Shown: one piece after another, positions 42,177 through 50,942 of the stretch
Layout: each line of letters begins with the position of its first letter
How positions within the stretch are numbered: position 1 is the first letter of the stretch
Assembly: GCA_964596375.1 (NCBI GenBank)
Contig: CAZQTO010000001.1
Coordinates: 3,977 to 67,976, forward strand
Reading direction: 5' to 3'
DNA length: 64,000 bases
Source of the DNA: UBA1543 sp964596375
GTDB taxonomy: Bacteria; Pseudomonadota; Zetaproteobacteria; Mariprofundales; Mariprofundaceae
Position numbers and translations under genes: made by a program
Notes under the pieces: generated by a model
The model's database searches: none
What the model saw: the letters and a program-made list of their open reading frames with translations, nothing else
What the model was told of the DNA's origin: nothing

Positions 42177-44115
42177 GTGCTTCAAACGGTATCTTCACGG
42201 ACAACGAATCGCAACGGCTGTACTTTGTGCAGTCATGCTTGTTATGGCGGCCTGTGGGCCGAAAACTTCCATGTTTCCCGGAGGGGGTGAAGGGGGGCGG
42301 AAGGCTGATTCGGCGCAACTCCCGAAAAGGGCGCCGACCTCTCCGGCTGTGATAGCGATGATGCGGCTTGCTTTTGAGGACGGAAAGATTGACGAGGCTA
42401 TGGCCGGGCTGAATAGACTGATCGAAATCGGTCAGCCCCCCGATCTTGAGGAGGCACTGTTCCGTCGTATCCAGATCCTGCTGTTCATCGACGATGAACG
42501 CGCCATACCGCAAGCCAATGCGCTCTTGCAAGCCTATCCGGATCATCCGCTGACCCCTTATTTGCAGCTGTGGCTGGCTCAGTGGGCAGAAACGCATCAA
42601 TTTGATGCCAGAGTTTTGCGCCATGCCTTAGCTGCAATGCAGCATCGTTATATTGATACAGATGTGCTTGTGCGTGCAGCTGCACTTGGTGCTGCCGCAG
42701 CGCGACGCAGTCCAGACTGGGAAGCGGTACAGTGGTTGCTGGCCGCGTCTGTCCTGGTGCCTGATCAGCGAGAAATTTGGCTGCGTGAGGCAGCATCAAG
42801 GGCTTCCATGTCCATGCTGGGACGATTGCGTGATGCCGGCGCCTTGAATGATGATGCCGGACGCACCCTCATACTGAATGCCGCACGCGGACACCTTATT
42901 ACCGGTGACATGCCAGCTGTGCGTACACTGGCAGACTGGTTACAAGATTCCTTTCCGCGATCCGAAGAGGCGCGCATAAGCCGGGCTTGGGCTGCGGGTG
43001 AAACCCATCCAGCAAGAATCGGCGTGTTGCTGCCACTGTCGGGCGAATATGCACCGTTCGGGCGACAGGCTCTGCACGGCATACGTTTGGCGCTGAGTGC
43101 TCTGGAGAATAATCAGGGCATCACTTTGCATATTGCCGATACCGCTTCGCAGGGAGAACAGGTCTGTGTACAGGCATACCAGTCGCTGATGCAGCAGCAT
43201 GTTGATTTGATAGTCGGACCCATTCTGGGGGATTGCGCAGACGCTCTGGCAAACCGATTACATGGTGCAGTCCCCGTGATCAGCCTGAGCAGCCGTTCCT
43301 CTCTGGCTACTGAATCACCGCTACTGTTTGTGCATACCCTTTCTCCTGTTCTTCAGGCGCGGTTTATGGCCGATTATGCGGTACGGGCGGATGATAAACG
43401 CATGGTTGTGGTGAGTAGCGATGCTCCGTCTTCGCAAGCCGAAGCAGATGCTTTTTCTGATGAATTCACCTCACTGGGTGGAGAGGTGGCCGATCGTTTA
43501 ATCCTGCTGCACGACAGCATTGATTTCCGTAACGAGCTGCGCGCCCTGCGCATGCGCACCGATGATGAAGCTTTATTGGCCGAACTTGATGAGGATATGG
43601 CCTTGTCTGCTCAGGCCGATGCCGATATGGAAATCGTCATGCCGGTGAATTTCGACGCTGCCTTTCTGGCTTTGCCGGGGCGACAGGTAGCCCTGCTTGC
43701 CGGTCAGCTTGCCTATGTTGGGGTAAAGGATGTCCGCTTGTACGGAAGCAGCCGTTGGCAGGATGGTTTTCTGCTTTCCGATAAGGGACGCTATCTGCAA
43801 CAAACCAGATTCTCCGATGTGTCTTTCCCCAATGGCGCATCAGCCGAGTTAAGCCGCTTTAAACTGGCCTGGCGGGATGTGTGGGGAATAGAGGCCCCCG
43901 GCAAACTGGCCGGGCTGGCTTATGACTCGATGTTAATTGCCGTATTGTTGACACATCGTATGGGCCTTTCCGGCCACGGTCTTCTGGCCGGGCTCAGGGA
44001 TAAGGGCGGGTATCCGGGCCTGACCGGGCATGTCCGCTTTGCTCCCAATGGGTTAGGCAGCAAGGATTTCGAGATCTATCGCATCAGACACAGCGAAATC
44101 GTTCCGGCGGGATGA
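42175..44115 (+). CDS. lpoA: Penicillin-binding protein activator LpoA
   Basis: A 646-residue outer-membrane lipoprotein. The lipobox is VMAAC (Cys 26 or so) after a hydrophobic stretch. An N-terminal TPR-like helical domain (50-270) is followed by a periplasmic-binding-protein fold (from about 290: HPARIGVLLPLSGEYAPFGRQALHGI). LpoA crosses the wall to stimulate PBP1A; the PBP1A gene follows, convergent, 170 bases on. In E. coli lpoA is also next to rsmI and yraN. The start has no clear ribosome binding site. Confidence 0.88.
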   Translation: MCFKRYLHGQRIATAVLCAVMLVMAACGPKTSMFPGGGEGGRKADSAQLPKRAPTSPAVIAMMRLAFEDGKIDEAMAGLNRLIEIGQPPDLEEALFRRIQILLFIDDERAIPQANALLQAYPDHPLTPYLQLWLAQWAETHQFDARVLRHALAAMQHRYIDTDVLVRAAALGAAAARRSPDWEAVQWLLAASVLVPDQREIWLREAASRASMSMLGRLRDAGALNDDAGRTLILNAARGHLITGDMPAVRTLADWLQDSFPRSEEARISRAWAAGETHPARIGVLLPLSGEYAPFGRQALHGIRLALSALENNQGITLHIADTASQGEQVCVQAYQSLMQQHVDLIVGPILGDCADALANRLHGAVPVISLSSRSSLATESPLLFVHTLSPVLQARFMADYAVRADDKRMVVVSSDAPSSQAEADAFSDEFTSLGGEVADRLILLHDSIDFRNELRALRMRTDDEALLAELDEDMALSAQADADMEIVMPVNFDAAFLALPGRQVALLAGQLAYVGVKDVRLYGSSRWQDGFLLSDKGRYLQQTRFSDVSFPNGASAELSRFKLAWRDVWGIEAPGKLAGLAYDSMLIAVLLTHRMGLSGHGLLAGLRDKGGYPGLTGHVRFAPNGLGSKDFEIYRIRHSEIVPAG

Positions 44116-44287
44116 CCTGAAGGCTCTAAAGCCTGAATCACAATGGGTATGAACACACAAAATTATAAAGCAAGGTAAAGTCGACTTGCGTGCGGTGTAC
44201 AGAGAGTGTCTGCCGATGTATCGAAGTCGCCTACATTGCACCAATCCAGACGGCACCATGCCTTTCTTCGTGCCTTGTAGTGAATCT

Positions 44288-46690
44288 TTAAAGCCCCAAG
44301 TCGAAAAAGTCCTTCTTCTTTTGGGTCGGGCTGGTATCTGTCGATCTGGTGCGGCTTGTCTCGCGTGGCGCGGTGCCTATTCGGAAAGACTCAAGGAAAG
44401 GTCGCTTGGTCGTCGAGCCGGGCAGCAAACCGGTTTCCGGATCAATAGCCACCCATTCAATACCTTCGGGCGCTGAGAAGTTCAGCTTGGGCCGGTCCAT
44501 GTGAAACGCCTGCATGGCAGCAAGCCATGTGGGCAGGGCAGCCCGAGCGCCAGTTTCGATTCTCCCCATGCTGATGGGGATGTCACGACCGGTCCAAACG
44601 CCGGTCAGAACCTGTGGTGTGTAGCCCATAAACCATGCATCCACCTGATTGTTTGTGGTGCCGGTTTTGCCGGCAGCAGGGCGTCCCAAGGCCAGTGCCC
44701 GTCGTCCTGTGCCATGCTGGATGACGCCGTGCATCATATTGGTGGCCAGAAAAGCGTTGATCGGGTCGAGTGTTTGTTCTGCAGGCTGCATAGCACTGTT
44801 GATGGCCAGAACCGGATCTGCATGGCAGGTCTGGCAGCGATGTCCGGCGACTGAACGGTGCAGGGTGTTGCCGTTGCGATCCTGGATCTGCTGGATACTG
44901 ACCGGGCTCCAGCGACGACCTCCGCTGGCAATCACTGCATAGGATTCGGTCAATTCCTTAAGGGTTACTTCGGTGACACCCAAGGCCAGCGCCAACTGGG
45001 CGGGGAACTTGCGATTGAACAGGTAGTTGTCATTCAACTCCTGTTTGAAACGGTTGATGCCAATGTCCTGAAGCAGTTTTATCGAGGCCAGGTTGCGCGA
45101 ATGTTCCAATGCATCACGCAGGGTAACTGCCCCGGAAAATTTATTCTTGTAGTTCTCCGGGCGCCAGAACTCATCATTCTTCAGGTTTTCGAACACAACC
45201 GGTGAATCCATGATGATGCTGGCAGGGGTATAACCAGCCTGCATGGCTGTTTCGTAGAGAAATGGTTTGAAAGCGCTTCCTGGTTGTCGATTGGCACTGT
45301 CTACGCGGTCGAAATCGCCCAGATTGAAGTTGAAGCCGCCAACGCGCGCCAGGACGGTTCCTTTCTGCAGATCGATTGAATAAAGAGCCGATTCGATTGA
45401 CGGTTGCTGGGTCAGGCGGACACCACCCTTACCATCGCCCTGTAACCACACCTCATCACCGCCAATCCACTTGCGCGGATGTTCAGGCGGCGTTTCCCCG
45501 ATTGAATCGAGGGTGGGGGAGGGCTGGCTGGTCTCCTGTTTTTCCCACTGCCAGACTGGCTTACTTATTTTCCACTGAACCACACCGTCGTTCAGCAATA
45601 ACTCACCGTCCGGCAGTACTTCCTCGACAAGGGCCGGAATAATTTCGTCCTCACGCAGGGGGTCCCCCTCCATATCACGACGATTGTCCGCCCATGTGGC
45701 GAGTAGATTAAGCCACTCGTCGGCAGGATGGTTCACCGGCATGCGGTATAACTGGCGACGTTCAAGTTCCAGAAGGCCTGTTCGTACGGCAGAGACCGCA
45801 GCATCTTCTGCCTGCCAGTTGTAGGGGATGGTGATGCTCAGGCCTTGCCTTCTCAACGTCTGTTTACCAAAACGCTCGATAAGCTGTTGATAGATCATAT
45901 TCGCGTAGGCATTGGACAATCGGTCTGCTGGTAGAGGAGCAAGGTTTAACGGTTCCTGTATGGCGGCTGCTACAGCTTCTTCATCAGCGAAACCAGCGTT
46001 TTTCATCATGCTCAGCACGAGATTTCGCCTTTGCACCGCAAGATCGGGACGCAGATGCGGGGCATAATAGCCGGGCGCTTTGGGAAGCCCCGCCAGCATG
46101 GCTGATTCTCCCAAGGTCAATTCATCAAGTCGCTTACCAAAATAGCGCCATGCAGCACTGGCAACGCCATAGGCGCCGCGGCCAAGATAAATCTGATTCA
46201 GATAGAGATAGAGAATATCATCCTTGCTGAAGTCATCTTCAATACGCTGGGCAAGGATAAGTTCACGGATCTTTCGGGTGTAGGAGCGTTCCGAACTGAG
46301 CAGGAAGTTTTTGGCAACCTGTTGGGTAATGGTGGAGCCGCCCTGTACGGTATGCCCTGCTCTTAAATTGGCAAAGGCGGCGGAGAGGATGCGTGCTGGA
46401 TTTACGCCCGGATGTTGGTAGAAATGCTCATCCTCGGCAGCCATGAAGGCATTGCGCAGTTGTTGCGGAATGTCTTTAAGCGGGGTAAGAATGCGATGCT
46501 CATCGGCATATTCGGCCAGGAGTTCGCCATCCGTACTGTATACACGGGTAACAAGAGGTGGCTGATAATCGGCCAAGGTGCTTAACTTTGGCAGATCGCT
46601 GGCGAAATATAGATAAACCCCTGTGATACCAATCACGGAAGCAACAGTGCCAATAAGGATGATTTTGACCATGAGTGTGATAATGCGCAT
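44288..46690 (-). CDS. mrcA: Penicillin-binding protein 1A
   Basis: An 800-residue class A PBP. One N-terminal membrane helix (7-29) is followed by the GT51 transglycosylase with the catalytic AAEDEHFYQHPGV and STITQQVAKNFLLSSERS, an OB-like insert, and the transpeptidase: SxxK in GSAFKPFLYE, the SxN block and KTGTTNNQVDAWFMGYTP. It polymerises and cross-links peptidoglycan. Start ATG 46690 overlaps, on the opposite strand, the start of the minor pilin gene. The TPR and fold lengths suit E. coli-type PBP1A, matching LpoA. Confidence 0.93.
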   Translation of the reverse strand: MRIITLMVKIILIGTVASVIGITGVYLYFASDLPKLSTLADYQPPLVTRVYSTDGELLAEYADEHRILTPLKDIPQQLRNAFMAAEDEHFYQHPGVNPARILSAAFANLRAGHTVQGGSTITQQVAKNFLLSSERSYTRKIRELILAQRIEDDFSKDDILYLYLNQIYLGRGAYGVASAAWRYFGKRLDELTLGESAMLAGLPKAPGYYAPHLRPDLAVQRRNLVLSMMKNAGFADEEAVAAAIQEPLNLAPLPADRLSNAYANMIYQQLIERFGKQTLRRQGLSITIPYNWQAEDAAVSAVRTGLLELERRQLYRMPVNHPADEWLNLLATWADNRRDMEGDPLREDEIIPALVEEVLPDGELLLNDGVVQWKISKPVWQWEKQETSQPSPTLDSIGETPPEHPRKWIGGDEVWLQGDGKGGVRLTQQPSIESALYSIDLQKGTVLARVGGFNFNLGDFDRVDSANRQPGSAFKPFLYETAMQAGYTPASIIMDSPVVFENLKNDEFWRPENYKNKFSGAVTLRDALEHSRNLASIKLLQDIGINRFKQELNDNYLFNRKFPAQLALALGVTEVTLKELTESYAVIASGGRRWSPVSIQQIQDRNGNTLHRSVAGHRCQTCHADPVLAINSAMQPAEQTLDPINAFLATNMMHGVIQHGTGRRALALGRPAAGKTGTTNNQVDAWFMGYTPQVLTGVWTGRDIPISMGRIETGARAALPTWLAAMQAFHMDRPKLNFSAPEGIEWVAIDPETGLLPGSTTKRPFLESFRIGTAPRETSRTRSTDTSPTQKKKDFFDLGL

Positions 46691-47192
46691 CGGCCAAAGC
46701 CTAGGACGAAGCTATGCCCCCCGGCAAGGGGGGACTGCGGCTTGTGGTTCTGCATTCAAGGGAAGCAAGGAACGGGGCTTTACCTTGTTCGAAATGCTTC
46801 TCGTTATTACCATCATCGGCATTCTTTCCGCTGTAGCCTTACCGAATTTCAGCGCATGGCGCGAGCGTCAGGCGGTAAACAGTGCTACCAAATCGCTGCT
46901 TTCGCATATGAAGCAGGCAAGGGTGATTGCCATGGCCGAGAACAGGAGTGTGAAGATCACCTTCGCGGCTAGCAGCTACACCTATGATGCAGACACGGCT
47001 GGTACATGTGGCTTGTGCAAGCCCCAAACAGTGGCATTCAGTAATTTTACCAACAATTTAACGATCACACCGACCACCACGCGAACCTTCAGAAGTCGCG
47101 GCACGGTTAATTCCGGTACGATTACACTGGCGGCAGGTGGAGTTAGTCATGCTCTGGTTTTGAACATTATCGGCAGGGCCTACGAGCAATGA
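46683..47192 (+). CDS. fimT: GspH/FimT-type minor pseudopilin
   Basis: A 169-residue minor pilin. The prepilin-peptidase site is KERG/FTLFEMLLVITIIGIL, with conserved Glu at +5 and a hydrophobic helix. The leader of about 31 residues is long for this class; no later ATG, GTG or TTG fits before the cleavage site. A C-terminal beta domain holds a C-x2-C (CGLC). FimT/GspH proteins prime pilus assembly. Overlaps the next gene by 4 bases and, on the other strand, the start of mrcA by 8 bases. Confidence 0.8.
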   Translation: MRIGQSLGRSYAPRQGGTAACGSAFKGSKERGFTLFEMLLVITIIGILSAVALPNFSAWRERQAVNSATKSLLSHMKQARVIAMAENRSVKITFAASSYTYDADTAGTCGLCKPQTVAFSNFTNNLTITPTTTRTFRSRGTVNSGTITLAAGGVSHALVLNIIGRAYEQ

Positions 47193-47698
47193 GAAAGTCG
47201 ATGGATAATACCCAGCAGGGCTTCACCCTGATTGAAATCATGGTTGTGCTGTTGGTGACGGCAATTGCGCTGCTGGCTCTGGCCACACTGTCGCTTTCCG
47301 TGATGGATTCCGGCACCGAGTCGCGCGAGCGACTGAACGCAGTGCATCTGGCTGAACAGGTGATTGAGGAATGGCAGCGGGATAGCAATGATGAATTGCC
47401 GACCATTAATACGAATTGCTCCATGGATGCGTCTTCGGCATCCCAGCCGGTAACAAGCGGGACGTCGATTTCGCAGACGTGCAATTTTGCTTCGGGAGGA
47501 TCATCGATTGATTTTACCGTTAAAGCGGAAGTGTTCTCTGCCAATGCGCCGCTGCCGGATGGTTTCGGTGGTATTGCTATTGGTGCCATGTCTGGGACAA
47601 CCTCTTTCCCCAACACACCCATGGTTAAGCTGGTAACGGTTAGTTGGGACCATAAGGGTGAAGCCAAATCTATTTACCTGACGCACCTGACACGATGA
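47189..47698 (+). CDS. pilV: Type IV pilus minor pilin PilV
   Basis: A 169-residue minor pilin with cleavage site TQQG/FTLIEIMVVLLVTAIALLAL. The helix is followed by an ERLNAVHLAEQVIEEW segment, the usual PilV position. The C-terminal half is beta-rich with a Cys pair (CSMD, CNFAS). ATGA overlaps at both ends (with fimT and pilW) show a tightly coupled operon. PilV, W and X set up the pilus tip with PilY1. Confidence 0.82.
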   Translation: MRKSMDNTQQGFTLIEIMVVLLVTAIALLALATLSLSVMDSGTESRERLNAVHLAEQVIEEWQRDSNDELPTINTNCSMDASSASQPVTSGTSISQTCNFASGGSSIDFTVKAEVFSANAPLPDGFGGIAIGAMSGTTSFPNTPMVKLVTVSWDHKGEAKSIYLTHLTR

Positions 47699-48231
47699 AT
47701 ACATTATCCGCCTTGAGCAAATCGATGCCGCCTGTTCAATCCGATTCGCAGGGATTCACCCTTATCGAGCTGATGGTTTCCATGGGTATCGGTTTGATTA
47801 TTTTGCTTGGCATGACGTTGATGTTTACCAGTAATACCAAGGTTTCAAACTCGCTGGCCTCGCGCACCGAAAGCCTGGGTGATTTGTATCTGGTCAGTCA
47901 GGTCATGCAGAGCGAATTGCGCAATGCTCAGGCTGGCACCATTAGCTGGTCTTCCAATGTTCTCAGTTATACTAATCAGGATGCACAACCAGGCTATTTT
48001 AAGTACCAACATATCAGCCCTGACCGACTCTATTGGAAGAGGCCGCCAACAACGACCGATCCGACCCCGACCTATCAGGAGGTGGTTCGCGAGATGGATA
48101 CGACAGCCGGGATGGCCGTTAGCAGTAGTGCATCTGGAGTATGGACGGTGACCCTCAAATCCACCTATCAGGATGAGAATCATGATGTTAAAACCCTTGA
48201 TTTGTCGTTCAAGGCGTGGGCGAGGAACTGA
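47695..48231 (+). CDS. pilW: Type IV pilus minor pilin PilW
   Basis: A 178-residue minor pilin with cleavage at SQG/FTLIELMVSMGIGLIILLGM, the PilW-like long helix, then a region with TLMFTSNTKVSNSLASR and a short beta domain. It is shorter than PilW of Pseudomonas (about 270). The start overlaps pilV by 4 bases, and pilX begins 3 bases after it. Confidence 0.75.
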   Translation: MNTLSALSKSMPPVQSDSQGFTLIELMVSMGIGLIILLGMTLMFTSNTKVSNSLASRTESLGDLYLVSQVMQSELRNAQAGTISWSSNVLSYTNQDAQPGYFKYQHISPDRLYWKRPPTTTDPTPTYQEVVREMDTTAGMAVSSSASGVWTVTLKSTYQDENHDVKTLDLSFKAWARN

Positions 48232-48233
48232 GT

Positions 48234-49112
48234 ATGCATATATCTCGCGATAAATCCGAACGCGGTTTTGTGCTGGCCACAGCGCTGATTATGCTTTCCC
48301 TGCTTTCCCTGATGGCGATTGCCATGTTCTTCACGGGTCGCGCCTCTATTCATGTAAGTAGCGGAGCGCAGCACAGCACGGAAGGGCATTATTTCGCCGA
48401 GACAGCCGTGAACTACATGATTTGGGCCATGCGCAATGATGCCGAGTTTGACAGTTATGATTATGGGATCGGCGGCTTTCTAGATCCGACGCCAAGCCCG
48501 ACGAATGCAGCGAACGTTGGCGACTGGAGTGAGCTGATGGATAATCTCTCCGACCCCGGGCCCACGGCAATCAGTGATTCAGCAACTCCACCAGCTCCAG
48601 GCCGCGCCGGACAGGTGAAGTATTTCGATAATACACCGTTGTATGACGTAAGTAATAACCCACTTCGAGCCATTATCTGGCCGCTGCCCACCGACGGCAG
48701 CGGGGATCCCGTTTATCCCACCCTATATAATATCAGTGCAAGCCTGCCGCGTTATATTCGCTTGGATATCGATTCAGCTGGTAATGTGACGCCTTCCATT
48801 CCTGCTGTGCCGCATATTAATTTGCCGAAAACAGATGGGACCGATGATATTCCAGTCAATGGCGCGATAGCTTGGCTGACTACAGGTAATTCGGACAAGG
48901 ATTTCGAGGCGGTGGATACAAGTTTATGCACTGTGACACCAGTTCCAACTGGTGCGGTTGCCTGCGGTGTCGATAGCCTTAACACTACCCCCAGATGGCT
49001 TCTAATTAATGGGGTGCAAGCGAATAAAGACGATCAACATGGTGTTGTGGTCTATGCCATCGGTTATGTGGGAGGGCGGCCGAGCAGTATCATCAGGGCG
49101 CAGATCAAGTGA
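48234..49112 (+). CDS. pilX: PilX-like minor pilin / pilus assembly protein
   Basis: A 292-residue protein starting MHISRDKSERGFVLATALIML, a PilX-type N-terminus: cleavage after Gly and no Glu at +5. A hydrophobic helix and GHYFAETAVNYMIWAMRN follow, as in PilX. The C-terminal region is longer than usual, beta-rich, with a Cys pair (SLCTV and VACGV). ATG 48234 follows GAGGAA. It closes the fimT-pilV-pilW-pilX run. No pilY1 follows. Confidence 0.75.
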   Translation: MHISRDKSERGFVLATALIMLSLLSLMAIAMFFTGRASIHVSSGAQHSTEGHYFAETAVNYMIWAMRNDAEFDSYDYGIGGFLDPTPSPTNAANVGDWSELMDNLSDPGPTAISDSATPPAPGRAGQVKYFDNTPLYDVSNNPLRAIIWPLPTDGSGDPVYPTLYNISASLPRYIRLDIDSAGNVTPSIPAVPHINLPKTDGTDDIPVNGAIAWLTTGNSDKDFEAVDTSLCTVTPVPTGAVACGVDSLNTTPRWLLINGVQANKDDQHGVVVYAIGYVGGRPSSIIRAQIK

Positions 49113-49226
49113 TGCATGTTTGTGAGCTTAATCACATAGGCGAGCAATGGTTGATGCCATCGTTCGTGTATCTTGGCGAAAAAATGATTGCACGATAGTA
49201 GATTAATATAACGTAAGGAGGAAAAA

Positions 49227-49913
49227 ATGAAGAACACAATTAAACAAATTTCCCTGATGGCTTTCGGAAGCGTCGCATGGTTGGTGTGTGCGGTTGCCTT
49301 GCCGATGAATCAGGCAACGGGTACCGATGGCTTGATGGCCAAGGTGTCGAATCTTGTTATCACTCAGGCTTATGCTGAAGATGACAAATCCAAGTCCGAT
49401 GATGAAGGAAAATCTGACGACAAGTCCAAGTCCGATGATGAGGACAAGTCCAAGGATAAAAGCTCTTCAAGTTCATCGAGCAGTTCTACAACGCTGGTTT
49501 GCAAAAGCAAAACCACGGTTGAGTCATGGTTTAGCGACAGTGAGTCCGAGGTCACGTCTGACGAGGGCAAGTCTAAGGATAGCGAGTCGAAGTCGGACGA
49601 CGAGTCCAAGTCCGATGATTCAGCCAAATCCGACGATGAGTCCAAGTCCGATGACGACAAGTCGAAGGACAGCGAGTCCAAGTCCGATGACGACAAGTCG
49701 AAGGACAGCGAGTCCAAGTCTTCCGACAGTTCTACAATCCTCACCTCGCTCGACACCTGCAAAGTCCTCTTGCCTGGCGGCGGCACGGAAGATGGATACT
49801 GGGTTCCTGAGAATGTAAGTAATGGCGATGACCTGACTACTTACATTGATGGATCAGGCCCTACTACCCCTGACAGTTCGCTGGAGTCCTATCGCGAAAT
49901 CCGCGGCGAATAA
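49227..49913 (+). CDS. Secreted Ser/Asp/Lys-repeat protein, member 1 of a paralog pair
   Basis: A 228-residue protein of no family I know. A signal-like N-terminus (1-50) has FGSVAWLVC and ends QAYA, where cleavage is likely. Residues 51-170 are low-complexity repeats of D, S, K and E (units such as KSDDDKSKDSES) interrupted by an S-tract, with LVCKSKTTVES in between. A C-terminal domain (172-228) has a Cys, DGYWVPENV and a final SYREIRGE. The repeats include two exact 36-base copies at 49647-49718. TAAGGAGG gives an excellent ribosome binding site. Very acidic, likely periplasmic or extracellular. Paralog at 50135. Confidence 0.6.
   Translation: MKNTIKQISLMAFGSVAWLVCAVALPMNQATGTDGLMAKVSNLVITQAYAEDDKSKSDDEGKSDDKSKSDDEDKSKDKSSSSSSSSSTTLVCKSKTTVESWFSDSESEVTSDEGKSKDSESKSDDESKSDDSAKSDDESKSDDDKSKDSESKSDDDKSKDSESKSSDSSTILTSLDTCKVLLPGGGTEDGYWVPENVSNGDDLTTYIDGSGPTTPDSSLESYREIRGE
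49380..49735 (+). repeat. Ser/Asp/Lys-coding tandem repeat tract
   Basis: A degenerate repeat of GAC/GAT, TCC/TCG and AAG codons. The clearest units are two exact 36-base copies at 49647-49682 and 49683-49718, each coding for 12 residues. It is all in frame with the gene. Such tracts change length by slippage. Confidence 0.8.
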
Positions 49914-49934
49914 ATACATTCACCGCAATCAGAG

Positions 49935-49965
49935 AGCACCCCGGGCAACCGGGGTGCTTTTTTTA
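49935..49965 (+). terminator. Terminator of the first secreted-protein gene
   Basis: AGCACCCCGG (49935-49944) pairs perfectly with CCGGGGTGCT (49949-49958), loop GCAA, followed by seven T. Confidence 0.9.
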
Positions 49966-50134
49966 TTGCTCTATGCCAAGGCAGAAAAAGTGGAAATTTG
50001 GTGTTCGGACGGGTAGTGATGTATTTGTGAGTACGGACACATCTTCAATCCGGAAATGGAAGCTAACGTACATCATCATTGCAGGGCTGGGGCGCGAAAG
50101 ATGGTACCGGTAGTGGCTAAACAAGGAGACGGAA

Positions 50135-50746
50135 ATGAACAAGACAAAAAAACACATTTTTTTCCTATTTTTCGGCAGCGCGGTATGGGCGCTTTGCTTT
50201 GCTGTACACCCTGGGAGTCAGCTGCAAGGCTTCGATAGCTTGCCGGGCATACAGATGAATATCGGTCAAGCTTATGCAGTAGACTTCAGCAATGATGAGC
50301 TGGTTTGCGTAGACAGGGAATCGGTGACAACCACGGTGGGATTTGACGTGAGCAATGACGATAAAATGTCTACAACCAGCACAGTGCTTTGCCATGTTTC
50401 GCATGGTAAAGGAGGCAAAGATCATCAAACGCTGACCTTGCCGGACGTCGCAGTGTCCAAGCACATGGATAAGCATTCGGACGATCATCTGGGCTCATGC
50501 GGCGGTACCGAGGCACCTGACCCGACCACATCAGTGGACACAGCGTGCATCGATTCCTTGCCGGGGTGTACGGCTCTGGGTGGAACGGCAACGAATGGTA
50601 TCTGGGTTCCCGAGAGCGCGGTTAATGCCGACGGCACAGTGAATGTAACCATGCTTGATGATTACTTCACACAAACATGCTCAAGCGGCGCCAGCGGTAT
50701 CCCGGACAGCATGCATAGATCCTACCGCGACATACATGGCAAATAA
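50135..50746 (+). CDS. Secreted protein, member 2 of the paralog pair
   Basis: A 203-residue protein related to that at 49227. The N-terminus (MNKTKKHIFFLFFGSAVWALC) has the same FGSxxW motif and again ends QAYA near residue 48. Then come LVCVDRESVTTTV, a His/Lys/Asp-rich middle (HGKGGKDHQ, KHMDKHSDDH), and the shared C-terminus with IWVPESAVN and SYRDIHGK. Instead of Ser/Asp repeats it has histidine-rich stretches and six or more cysteines (CHVS, SCGGT, ACIDS, GCTAL, TCSSG). AAGGAGACGG precedes the ATG. Metal binding by the His part is a guess. Own promoter region and terminator. Confidence 0.6.
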   Translation: MNKTKKHIFFLFFGSAVWALCFAVHPGSQLQGFDSLPGIQMNIGQAYAVDFSNDELVCVDRESVTTTVGFDVSNDDKMSTTSTVLCHVSHGKGGKDHQTLTLPDVAVSKHMDKHSDDHLGSCGGTEAPDPTTSVDTACIDSLPGCTALGGTATNGIWVPESAVNADGTVNVTMLDDYFTQTCSSGASGIPDSMHRSYRDIHGK

Positions 50747-50768
50747 TTTGCTTCCCCATCTGCTGAAG

Positions 50769-50800
50769 GGCACCCCGAAGAACCGGGGTGCCTTCTTCTC
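50769..50800 (+). terminator. Terminator of the second secreted-protein gene
   Basis: GGCACCCCG (50769-50777) pairs with CGGGGTGCC (50784-50792), followed by TTCTTCTC. The stem is nearly the same as that at 49935, so gene and terminator were duplicated together. Confidence 0.8.
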
Positions 50801-50870
50801 ATTAATTTCGTAGGTTTGGATTTTGCGCATGTATTGTCGGAAAACGCACGCTGATAACACGATACGAAAC

Positions 50871-50900
50871 TTGACCTTATTCCTTTATATAAGGTATGTT
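50871..50900 (+). promoter_or_regulatory. Promoter of pilMNOQ with an internal inverted repeat
   Basis: TTGACC (50871-50876) and TATGTT (50895-50900) are 18 bases apart, about 40 bases before the pilM start. ACCTTAT (50874-50880) and ATAAGGT (50889-50895) form a 7-bp inverted repeat with 8 bases between, lying across the spacer where a repressor could bind. Confidence 0.5.
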
Positions 50901-50942
50901 ACCATGCTCCGTGATAGCTTTGCATAAAGAGAGAGGTGGAAG

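Noticed and set aside
44116..44287. Possible gene or terminator between lpoA and mrcA
   Set aside because: Only a 5-bp weak stem (AGGCT/AGCCT near 44122) and no frame with a start signal; nothing certain.
49380..49735. CRISPR-like regular repeats
   Set aside because: Units are codon-based, in frame, unequal and without unique spacers; this is a protein repeat.
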